DNA from: Halichondria panicea
Lineage: Eukaryota; Porifera; Demospongiae; Suberitida; Halichondriidae
NCBI RefSeq assembly: GCF_963675165.1
Contig: NC_087378.1
Span: 5,141,205-5,205,204 of the forward strand
Length of the DNA: 64,000 nucleotides
Direction: 5' to 3'
Below are positions 14,001 through 25,036 of this stretch, in pieces; within the stretch, counting starts at the first letter, position 1, and the number at the start of each line of letters is the position of its first letter. The position numbers were made by a program, and so were the translations under genes. The notes beneath the pieces are model-generated. The model had not been told where the DNA came from. It saw only the letters and a program-made list of their open reading frames with translations, and did not search any database.

Positions 14001-17000
14001 TTAGCTCAAAATTAATTACCTTTGAACTAACGTAGTTTAATAAGGTGCAGTGCTTTTTCTTTTTTCCTTCTTGCCTCCAGTTTTGGAGAGTGCACGTGAC
14101 CGCATGGCAAGTACAAGAAAATTGCGTGTGCCTACTGTTATTACATGTTATTACTGACTTAATCGCACTGTGATTCGTACAGTGATTAATCGCGTATCAG
14201 TAATTGCAAGGCAGTAATTGCACGTCATCATTAACGACGTGCAATTACTGCCTTGACGACCGCACGTTCGAATAACGGCCGCGGCTAATTTTTTTACTGA
14301 AACTGCATGCAGCTAAAATGTCCTTAAAACTGCATCACAAACGATTAACAATCAATAGGATGGCTACTCGTGCAATAAGGGATGGAGAGCACTCATAACA
14401 AGCATTGGCAAGGTTAATAGCACTTGGCTACGCCTACGCCTCGTGCAATTAGTATCCTTGCCATTGCTTGTTACTCGTGCTATTAATCCCATATTGCACT
14501 CTTAGCCATACTATTAATTCAATAACAAAAAGTCTAGTTGAGGAACATCCTCTGTGTTCAAAGTGTCAAGGCACTCTGATATTACAGATGTGAAACTTAA
14601 CCAACCACTTCATCCATTTTCTTTTTCTACTAGTTGGGCGTGGCCAGATCTAACCTCCTTTTGTCATGCCACGCCCAGAACAAAATTATCAAAATTAGTG
14701 TCACTATTTTACGGCGCATTAGTGCCACTATAATTACAAACTTTAGCGCCACTCTTTTAGCATACTTTTTAGTATGCCATAATAGTCTGTTATTAGTATT
14801 AGCATCGACCACAAAACGTACCACAGTATTATTACGAAGATCTGTTCCTGTTCTTCGGATTTTGAAAACACGATCTGATGAACCCTCCTGTATGACCATC
14901 TGAGTTTCCTCAAAGGATACTGCTGGCTCTGTAAACACAAGAAGACATATCCATACATTTTGTGCTATAAATTCATTACGTAATTTTGCTGTTTGTAGTT
15001 ACAGAGAGTTTAATTGTCACTCTATACTTACTTCGTAAATTCTTGACCAAAATTTGTGAGGGAGTGTGACTACCGCGCTAACTAGATATTGAGATTGTGT
15101 AGCTAATGGACTATTGCACTGTTCACAATGTACTGCTGTACACTAACCTTTTAGTGAGCTATTCACTGTGTTAGTATTATTGGCACACTGTTTACACAGT
15201 ATCTTAACTGAATAGCAGTCACATACCCACCGCTCAAGGAATGTATTATCAAGTTATGATAAGGACATGTGCCATGCATAGTGAGGCGTCAAACATGGTA
15301 TAATGTTACACTGAGTGCATTGAGATATGTTAAGCGACACCACCAGAGCTGATAATGATTTGTAAAGTCATATAAAACCACCATGGATGTAGTGTAGTCT
15401 TTCTATTGCACAAACTCACTCACCATCATTAATGTCAGCTCTAATAAACACACACAGCTTTGAACGACCAGCCTCAGGTTGAGCCTTCCCATTTTCCACA
15501 CCTTCCAAAATCACTCGAAAGAACTCCGACACTTCATGTAGCTGGTCATCGATGATAGTTACATTGCAGGTAGCGGAAGTTTGGTTAGCTTCAAACCAAA
15601 CAATTGAATTTCTTCCTTTATAGTCTAAATTTTCTAGAGCAGAGATAGGTTCAGTTCTGCAGATGACTCCTACACTGTCATGTGTGTTCCTACTTCGAGT
15701 GAGATTAATTGCCAACACATTCTCGTTTTCTTGCACATTTGCCAGTTCCAAATCACATGGTAACCGCGTCCGAGCAATCTCAGCCTCAAATTTTACAGTA
15801 GCATCTGAAGTATGAAGAGATTAATAATTACATGCACTCATTGGTATAAGTTTACTCACAGTCGAAGTTGTCTTCAATAGATATATGTGTGGTGAAGAAA
15901 TGTGAGCTCTCATGACCAAAAACAGCATTTTCAGGATTAGAAAGTTTCACACTAAAAGACTCATCCTCTTCTGCTATCATATCATTAAGCAGCCTCACAG
16001 TTACATCATGCATTGTGACATTTGGTTTGAAGACTATCAGTTGGTTCACATGGCAGAAATCAAACCCAAAACCATCAGATTCAGAGCAGTTGGTACCAAT
16101 TGCTGATCCAGAGTGAGTTGAAAAGACCACTCGGGACTCAAACCATAAGTCACTACCTGTTCGTCTGTGCATATGAGCAAAAATATATGAGAAGAATCCC
16201 TTAAGCTGTTTCACTCGAATTTTATGGGACAGTGGCTTCTGTACTAATTATGTGTATCTAATTAGCTTATAGGAGAGTGCACACTGTATAGAAATTATCA
16301 TACCATAGTCCATCGTGTTATGCATTACACACACCAAATTCATTAGGTCATTCCATTATGAAAAAGCACTAGGAATACTATATTTTAGCCTGTACATGTA
16401 CACATGCAGGGTAGACTTGTATTTGGGGTGCACGAAATGCATATTCACGTGCACTTCAATCCAATAAATTTGGCAATAGTTGTCAACCGGACCTAATTGG
16501 CCATTGACAACCACCACCCTTTTTGTGGGAAGATATAATTATTACAGAAAGTTGTTGCAAGGCTAAGACTATACAATGAATATGAAGGATGAGAACAACA
16601 ATCTCTATTAAGTGACAACTATTGACACCAGCAAAATGTACCCACGCAGACTCTCACAATCATAGGAGAGACAGGTAATCTAATTGCTTGGCATGTTCTA
16701 CATACACAATGTGGGTAGACAACAATTAAAGACAGCATTATATCCCTAATACGTTATTACCAGTATGCCAAAAGAGAAACAAGGACTGTTATTACCAGAA
16801 TGCCAAAAGAGGAAAGGACGCAAAGTAATTACTTGGTAAGTAATGTTTTAATGAACTTATCACCAACTTATGCAGCCACATACTAGCTATGTGACACTCA
16901 TTTCTTTGTTCTACAACCCCACCGTGGGGTTGTAGAACAAAGAAAATTGAGGTATGTTTTGCAACACCAGTCATAGCCATTTATTTGATAACAGCCACGG

Positions 17001-20000
17001 TAACTTACATTATTCTGAAGTTTACCAATTCATTCTCTTCACTGACAATCAACAGCTCAGTTTCCAGTTGGATAAGAGCCCATACAAACGTTAATGAGTG
17101 GGTTCCACCAAGTGCTGTGAACGTCTCATTTCTAATATCAATCTCCACATTTACAGCAAATGTGATAGTATCTTCAAAGTCGTTCTCCTGAAACATTATC
17201 TTCGCAAATATCACACGTCCAGAGTAAATATCCTCTAGAGTGAACCCAGAAACAGAGTCAGCGTCTTTTTCTATCTGGTAATAGAAATTGAGATCGAAAT
17301 CTACTTGAATATTAACTTCATTTGCTTCAACAGAAGAGTTCGTAATATCAATATCACTCTGACTGAGAACTGCCCCATACTTGTTATACTGGGGAAGCCA
17401 TGTTACAGACCGTGGTGTTCTGATTTTGAGATCTAGGTTTTCAATAACTTCAGACATTGTATCAATCAATAACTCAAAGCGTCCTACTTGGGGAGATGTT
17501 CGGCGTCCCGATGGTGGCCAAGATGAAACCGGGTCAGTTGCATTTACTATAAAGAAGTCAGATATATTCGTATACAGAGTGTCCAGCAGGGTATAGTGCA
17601 CTAGTCCTGCGTTAACATCTTTCAAGGTGAACTTGTCGTTAGCATGCAGCTGTACCACTAAGCTGCGCTGCAGATCAATTAGACTCAGTACACCAAACTG
17701 AGGTGGTGCAACAACATTGAATATGACAAATTCTGGACAAAAAGAACTTTGAACTTGAAAACTTTCCTTCCTGACTGCAAACCGCTTCTGCTGCACCATG
17801 TGATAAGGTCTGTTCGAGATGCTTATAGCAAGTTCGTACCTACTTTGTCTGATTAAAATAACAAAATTTAAGCTCTTTGTTTGATTTTTCAAAATAATAT
17901 CGAATTTGAATGAATCACAGCATGAGGATGTGGCCGAGTTGTGTTCATACCAGATTCGTTTTTTAGCAAGGTCATTCCGAGTGAATTCAATTAGATTTGA
18001 GGGGGATCCATTTCGATAGGACAGTATCCCATACTCTGTCCCTTGAGTTATTCTAAGCCTTGTATTCTTTGAAAGAAAAGGAAAGTGAGAGGGACGGATT
18101 CTTTTCTCTTTACCTACACGCACCCAGAATGTTTTGGTGTCCTCGACCACAGTAACTTCCTTGCTTATCACAAGAGTGAGCATCTTTGGAAAATGAGACT
18201 TAAACCCATCAACAGTGATCTCCATTGTGACAATCTGCTGAACAAAATTTGAAAAAGGGGAGAAGAATAGTTTATGCTGATTAATATTTGCTTGTGTGAA
18301 GTTCCGTACTGAAGGCAAACAGGTGGCATCTGCTAGCACACACAGCGTGCCATTTTCTAAGTGACTGGACAGCAAGTAAACAATGCGTGTATCTGAAAAT
18401 GGAGGTAATGCTGAGTACAAGTAGTGTGGAGTGATATACACAGGTTGGGTACTGGTTATTGTCATGTTCAATGCCTTTGCGTGAACAGATGGGTAATCAG
18501 CAGTGGTACTAATGATTATCGTATCATTGATATATTGTTGGAGAATAGTTATGTTTGTCAAAGAATTCTCATGGTTCCCATTTGAGTCGGTAAGCTTGTA
18601 CTGGACAGTATCATGAAAACTTTCACTTGGCGGTATATACCAAACCAGTTGCTGTTGAACGTCTGACAAAGAAAATGAGACTATTTCGGTATACACAGAT
18701 GGATTCAATCTGACAAATGGAAATAACCAACTAAATGTATTAAATTCCAGTGAACGAGTAGCTTTTACTACTTTTCCTTTGGCTCGAGAGACTTCTATTA
18801 CGGAATCGCCGACAAGTGAATAAGGATCTATAACTTGGAAGTTAGAAGCAGATAATGGTTGAGACCACCCATGATATACAAACATCTGAGTGGATCTCAC
18901 GCATAAAGGTGGTATGATGTTCATTTGTGCTACCAAAACAGTCACAGAAATTCTTAGCACAGGGGCACTCAAGCAACTGACATCCCACACCATTTGATCG
19001 AAGCCAGCTTCATCTCCAGAATGCTTGTACGCTAAAGCTGTGCCATTACTCACTGCTTGAATTGAAAATGGACCAGATAGGGAAGGTTTGCTGCCATTAG
19101 GATGGACTAGGTACCCATGCTGGGGAGGCACAGCTAGTTGCATGGTTGCTAGAAGGATACAATCTCCAAGTAGATAGAACTCAATAGCTCGAGAGTTAAG
19201 TGTGACCATACCTCTTTTGACAACTTTTAGGGGGTTATTGGTTCGTTGAGCTGCCCTATTCAAGTATACCACAGTTCTAGATGTTACAATGATTTCTTTT
19301 TCAACTATCAGACCTCCAACAGCATCAAGAACTGCTAAGTATCGAAACTTCACTGGTGAATACTGCGAAGAATCATAGTGAGGGTAAAAACTTACACAGC
19401 CTCTGATTAGATCTTCTTTTGTGAACTCAGTGTACGAAGCTTTTAATTCGGTACTTTGTGGTGTGCGAAATGATCCAATTTTTTGATGAACTTCAACCAT
19501 ATACTTGATTGGATCTATGCCAACATTTAAGTTGTCAGGCGTTACTGGTGTATTGGCAGCTTGTTGTATTGTGAGTGTTTCAGGAATCCGACTGGCTCCT
19601 TTGACATCCTCCCCAGCAAGGTTCCACAAATGTCTGTTCAGGGGAACAACAGTGTAGTAAATAGCCACCTTAGAAGATTCAGTGTATAAGTAAATCCGAA
19701 GGTGAACAAAGTCATTTAACGTATATGCTGCATCACCATAATCGCCTGGTGCATAATGCAGCCTAGAGTGCACAAATCCACACGGTAGAGCAGTGTTCGT
19801 CATTTGTAGCAGTTTACCGTACATGGGTAGTCTGATGTGTGGGAACTGGTTCAAAACTTCATAGTGGCATTTTCCGATAAGATTGTTTGGAAATGTTAAC
19901 CGGTATGTGATTGGCACTGAACCATTTATGGGTATTTCATTGTCATTGAGTCGGACCGAATGAATGTTGCTAAGACTTTCAACACTCTTTATGATCAATT

Positions 20001-20400
20001 CAATTGAAAAAATATGGATATCAACCACTTGCTGAATATTGGATGCCTGAGTCGAGTTCAATGGTGTCAACCAAGACAGTTGAAATGTTACCAGTTCTTT
20101 GTCTAGAAGGCATCCATAATGTTGGTAGGTAATGACTCCTTGATAAACACAAGGGAAAACACTGGGAACCACTTCACCACAAGAGAGCTGTGGCTTATAT
20201 ACATAGCGAATGGTGCAATCATTAAAACTTCTCACAACTGGGTCCACAATAAATGAATGGTGTAAGCCCGCTTGTCCACCGCGAGATAAGATCAGCGGTT
20301 CCGTAATTATTATCTGCACAGGATGATCTGATGTATCCAGTGATAACGATCTCCCAGTGAACAGAATAGCGATGACAACAAACAAGGTACACTTTGCCAT
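8067..20400 (-). CDS. FRAS1/FREM-like matrix protein: CSPG repeats, five Calx-beta domains, transmembrane
   Basis: Thirteen exons: 17009-20400, 15860-16164, 15424-15804, 14822-14928, 12223-12508, 11931-12158, 11661-11819, 11031-11545, 10598-10969, 9743-10541, 9544-9674, 9375-9482 and 8067-8951. They sum to 7,668 bp in frame, about 2,555 residues. A signal peptide (CTLFVVIAILFTG) opens a huge first exon with CSPG-type repeats, seen as YKHSGDEAGFDQMVWDV, WYEHNSATSSCCDSFKF and VHYTLLDTLYTNISDFF. Five Calx-beta domains follow at about residues 1112-1232, 1233-1360, 1360-1490, 1490-1620 and 1620-1790. A transmembrane helix (about 2316-2344) and a basic, serine-rich cytoplasmic tail of ~210 residues end it. 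This is the order of FRAS1/FREM2, which sit in basement membranes of animals. Paralogue assignment is open. Confidence 0.88.
9100..9289. mobile_element. Pogo-like MITE
   Basis: A 190-bp element with ends CAGTGGAACCTCTG and AGGGGTTCCACTG, flanked by TA on both sides. It lies in the last intron of the FREM-like gene. No open frame. Confidence 0.7.
9308..9400. repeat. Short tandem duplication covering an exon end and its 5' splice site
   Basis: A unit of about 46-48 bp containing TAGATTGTACTAGTGTAC and CTCACCAACTGAATG is present twice. The copy next to the exon supplies the in-frame donor at 9375; the second copy, inside the intron, supplies another donor that would shift the frame. Confidence 0.8.
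13840..14765. mobile_element. Inverted-repeat element in a FREM-like gene intron
   Basis: Ends GCTAAAAGAGTGGCGCTA near 13852 and TAGCGCCACTCTTTTAGC near 14745 are inverted repeats. Between them is a second palindrome near 14210-14260 (CAAGGCAGTAATTGCACGTC and its reverse). The right end stops about 55 bp from the exon at 14822-14928, so the open frame running past that exon's donor is transposon sequence. Intron sequence at 12509-13840 shows further small inverted repeats (for example around 13478 and 13590) but no exon. Confidence 0.55.
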
Positions 20401-20801
20401 GTTGTGCCGATTGGATTTCAGTCACAAACTATAGTTCTCTAGTATTGACACATTACACACTCTATTACTAGCTAGATTCAATCCACAATTATGTTGTCTC
20501 AGAAAAAGTAGATAGCCCTTTTACATCAATTATTTGGCAAAGTGAACAAAAATGTTGGCATGCAGCATCCATAGGAAGTCTAATGCATTTCACATGCTTC
20601 AGGAATAGCAATCATAGTGAGTATTACAATAGCGTTGAGCCAATGATCATTGATGGAACAATGAAGCGTTCACATCTGCTTCAATAGCTCAGTGAACCAT
20701 GCATATAGGAGTACACAGTGGAGACAGCAAAGCTAGGTACACCACACAAACTAAAATCATTGAATTAGTGTCCATGTCTATGAGTTGATTAGTTGGCAGG
20801 T
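20401..20801. other. Gap between RPIA end and FREM-like gene start
   Basis: About 400 bp between two genes on the same strand. It must hold the FREM-like promoter and the RPIA 3' end. I see no repeat and no clear motif in it. Confidence 0.5.
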
Positions 20802-23122
20802 TTAACCGGCAGGCTTATCCACAACATTTACGGACCCGTCTGCGTTACCATAGTACACACGAGAGGCCATGTTTAGAAACAAACCGGTCTCTACAATTCC
20901 TGAAACAAAAAAAGATGTATTAGTTAATCATCATCCAACGCACAACAATGCACATGCAGACTTATATATAATAGCTTGAACAATACCTGGAATCTGAGAA
21001 AGATTTCTGGCTACTAGACTCCAGTCAGTCTCCTGGGAGAACATACTGAACAATGGTTCACATGGAAATGAACAGAACAGTACAGTCTGTTCACATTACA
21101 TGGCTATGATGCACACAACAAACATAATTGAACTGACAAAGTAACAACATACTACTACCTCATCTCTGTAGCAACAATGTACTCACCTTTGCAGCAACAA
21201 ATTTCCAATCTAGTATCAAGTTTCCATTATCTGTGACGACAGGGCCCTGCATTACAGGACAGATGTATAATTATTATACTGCAGTGAAATTTGGACATGT
21301 AGTGGAAAAATAAACTACCCGATAATTTAATTATTACATCAATATCAAACGTACAGCTTTTTGTTTGGCCATTCTAATTTCAGCTGTTCCCCCCATCTTC
21401 TCCAGCTTGATCTTGACTGGCTTGTAGGCAAACGGGACAACTTCAATTGGCAGCCCTCTGTTCCACTGATAAATTGAAGGAGACATGGAAAAGTGCTTTT
21501 CTATATAATTTTCTCTCTATTTTGAAGCATTGACGACCTGACATGTACACTAACTAGGAAACATACACATAGCACGCAGCATCAGCACAAGAACAGCAGC
21601 AAGGTACACACCTTTTCCCCAAGAAATGATGATTGCTTGCTGTAAAACAGAATGCAAACAAACTAATTTATAAGAAATTCTCTTACCTATAATCACAAAT
21701 CACTACAAAGGTCTTCGCACTAGCAGCAACAACTTTCTCTTGAGTTTGACACCCTCTGATGATAGAATTATAATGTGTATACTTACAGTGTCAATACCTA
21801 CCCTCCTCCTTTTATGCAGTTTAAGTTTTTGTCAACCTCGTCAGCACCATCAATGGCTATGTCCAGCTGCAGTGATAAAGAGTTTGTACTTACTGTGTAG
21901 CAAATTTATGACAATTTGGGTAGAACAAAAACAACCATACTAGAGCACTGAAGTGCTAACACTCTCGGCTGTTTACATAGTATAAGAAACCAGAGGAACA
22001 ATAAATGCAGTATATAGTATGTAATGAGCACGAAAGCTGACTATAGACGCATGCTGATAGTTTTGAGACAGAGTTTTAGCAATACATGAGACATGCAGAT
22101 CACAGCAAAGCGGCTCCTGGGGCTAGTAAGTCAAACCCCAATCATAATTCTAGCTTTCTACTTTAGTGACTCTATTTCACTGTTCCTGGTACGGGATCAC
22201 TTCAGCTGTAAACAGTGGTGTAGGAAGGGGGCTCCAGGGGCTGGAGCCCCCCCATCTTTCTAGCCTATTAAGTAGAAATGACTTATCAAGCTGCTCTATA
22301 TGTAGATAGCCGTAATTTTTTTCCATTCAAAAAAACTAGAGCCTCCCCCATCGAAAAATTACTTCCTACCCTACGCCACTGGTAAATACGTGCCTCGAAT
22401 AAAGGCCCCTGGTAGATCTATAGCTAGCCATGCAGCCAACTTAGACAACGAAGCTTTAACATCAAAATCTGCCACTAATAACTTGTTGTGTGAAGGCTAT
22501 TCATGCTGTAAACGCAGCACCGTGGAATCCAGGTGAGTAGACTCATGTGTCACAAACAAACAAACAAACCAACGGACTACAATACCCGTGGCTGCCCACA
22601 CACACCTCGGGTAAATAGCTCAGATATACAACGATGCCATTAACCATACATGTGTTACACACACTGCCAGGCACCAGGTGGGAGTTATACATGGTAATCA
22701 AATTAATTATATTCCCGGTCAGACCTGACAGTACACACTAGCATACCTCAGGTACTGTTTCCAGGTCTCCAAGAGTTAACCCATTGTCAATTATTAGCTG
22801 TCGTGCTTGAAATGATGTTGGCACACAAATAACAGACAACTTTTCTTGCTTAACCCTTTCAGCTATGGGCAGAATAATATGTAATGCAATTTCATAATAA
22901 TCCCTATACCGTACCCTTTACCTAATCTTTCCACTGCAAATACAATTGTGCTTCCACTTCCGATTCCAAGCCTCTGATTGTCCTAAATAACAGAAAACAG
23001 ATTTGAGTGAGCCTGCACAAAGTATTATTTTTATAACATAGATATAGATTTACCTGTACATAATCATTAACAGCTTTTACAGCTGCAGCCTTTTTTCCAG
23101 TAGCCAATTCACTGCTCATCAT
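20802..23122 (-). CDS. RPIA: Ribose-5-phosphate isomerase A
   Basis: Converts ribose 5-phosphate to ribulose 5-phosphate in the non-oxidative pentose phosphate path. Ten exons: 23054-23122, 22922-22982, 22747-22862, 21802-21866, 21687-21755, 21612-21639, 21355-21465, 21187-21246, 20987-21032 and 20802-20899. They total 723 bp, 240 residues. Visible family motifs are [27 protein letters not shown], the catalytic-site stretch [38 protein letters not shown] and [11 protein letters not shown]. Start taken at 23122 (MMSSELATG), matching the core start of animal RPIA; an upstream in-frame ATG at 23212 would add a hydrophobic N-terminal stretch. One exon is only 28 bp. The gene is divergent from LETMD1. 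Confidence 0.95.
22213..22381. mobile_element. hAT-like short element in RPIA intron 3
   Basis: Ends CAGTGGTGTAGGAAG and CTTCCTACCCTACGCCACTG form an inverted repeat around 169 bp. GTAAA occurs on both sides but an 8-bp target duplication is not clean. Confidence 0.6.
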
Positions 23123-23323
23123 AATTTGTCTTGTTGAAAATGAAGGCTTGCAATGTACTCCAAACCAAAGGATCTTTTTTATTGAACAGATTGAAGAGAA
23201 CATAAAAAGCAAAAAAAATATGACAAAAGAGCTGAGTAAGGAGTAAGGGGCAGATTCCGAAAGGTTATGGGGTTAAACTCGTGGGTTAATTAGTTTGAAA
23301 GAGTCAGCAGTGCAGCTGAGAAA
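23123..23323. promoter_or_regulatory. Divergent promoter region between RPIA and LETMD1
   Basis: Only about 200 bp separate the start codons of two genes read in opposite directions, so the region probably holds both core promoters. No TATA box is obvious. The call rests on position only. Confidence 0.4.
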
Positions 23324-24986
23324 GTGATGAATTGTACTCACCTTTTTCTCAGATCCACGTCTCAATCATTGCTTAATAGATCTAGATCTACAATTCAGTT
23401 ACAAGTCAAGAGGTTTGCCTCAAGCAACCAGAATGAGTCCATGGTTAGTCGAGGATGGAGAAAGCTTGCTGTTGCCATAAGGACATTCATGGCTGGAACT
23501 AAGGCTCTTTATAAAGATGTTACACTAATGTATGAAATACGATCTACACATGGAAAATACACAATAACGAGCACGTTCCCCAAAGGGGTTTCTCATGGCT
23601 TTCCTCTCTCCAGAAGCCAACTACAATTCACTTACAGTGTGAGCACAATTTTAAAGGAGTGCCACTAATCACAGACTTAATTATTATGTGTCTCTTTATA
23701 GACCCAAAAAAATCTGATCAAGATGCTCCCCACTGTGGCTTTGTTTTTTGTTCCTGTTTTGGGATATGTCGTCCCTCTAGTTGCGTAAGTGTAGCTAATG
23801 TATTAAATTAATATGTGTTCAATGTCTGCCCTAGAGTTAACTTTGTCTTCTCTTATAATGTTCAACAGGTTTATGTATCCTGAAAAATTGCTCAGCAACC
23901 AATTTTGGACCGATGATCAACGAAAACTATTCACACTTTCAGAAGCTAAAAGGAGTGAGGAGATATTTGAATCTCTAATGAGAGAAGTTAGGACAGCCCT
24001 AAGTCAAAAACAGTTGGATTCTGTAACTGATCTGAGAAAAAAGGTATACTAGCTGTTACAGTCGGTATTAGTTTAATTTGCTTAATATACTGCATGTACT
24101 GATTGGCTACAGTTAAAAGATGCTGATTTAAACTGGGAGCAAGAGCATTCACTGTTTCAAGACCCATTCCTACCATATGGACTAACTACAAATCAAATGG
24201 TGAGTTCAGTATATTTTGTACATGCAGTGTCGTCCTCTGCTCGAGTCCTTATGAATTTCTTAGTCAAAATGCTAGTGTAGGAGGCTGAGTGATAATAAAG
24301 TACGTTTTGAGCAGGGGACACTGTTAAATGTAAAAGTTGTTCAATCTACTCTCACACTAAACCTCTGACCAAAGGACAACCTCTCTGCGAAGGTCAAATT
24401 TTGATATACCGTATATGCTTGATCAGGAGCCGCGGCTACTAAATGTTTCATTTTGCTGGAAGAGGAGGCTACAATTCGAGAGAGGCCACTGTTCAAGAGC
24501 GGCGTTTATTAGCTCCAGCTAATTCAACAACCTTTAGTTTGTCATCAAAAGTTCTTTTCACCTGAACTCGGGCGAATTGGGCAAATTAAAAATGTAGGAG
24601 GGGCGAAGTTATCAGAATTATAGCAGTACAAATGAATCTGCCATATCATAGGGGGGGCGAATTACCCCCCTCGCCCCCCCCCTTAATGCAGCCCTGCCAA
24701 TAGCTATGTACATGTAGCTAGCTGCTAGTATTAATACTTTTTTTGGCTGCCACGTGCAGAAATGCTAGAGTCAAAGTTCACTGAGGCTACTATTTGAGAG
24801 CGGCTACTAAATGTTTCATTTTGCTAGCAAGGGAAACTACTATTTGAGTCCGGCCTTTATACAAGAGCGGCCTCTGATCGAACATATACTCTCACATTAG
24901 TAACAGTGTACCATAATTATAGCGGATTATTATGCCTCGGTGCGCATGCGCAAGCGAGGTATATGGTAGTATGTTTGTGTGTCTGT

Positions 24987-25036
<50 letters not shown>

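Noticed and set aside
14630-14821. Extension of the Calx-beta frame past 14822
   Set aside because: A strong donor (GTACGT) at 14821 joins in phase to the exon at 12508 and completes the domain; the extra frame runs into a transposon end.
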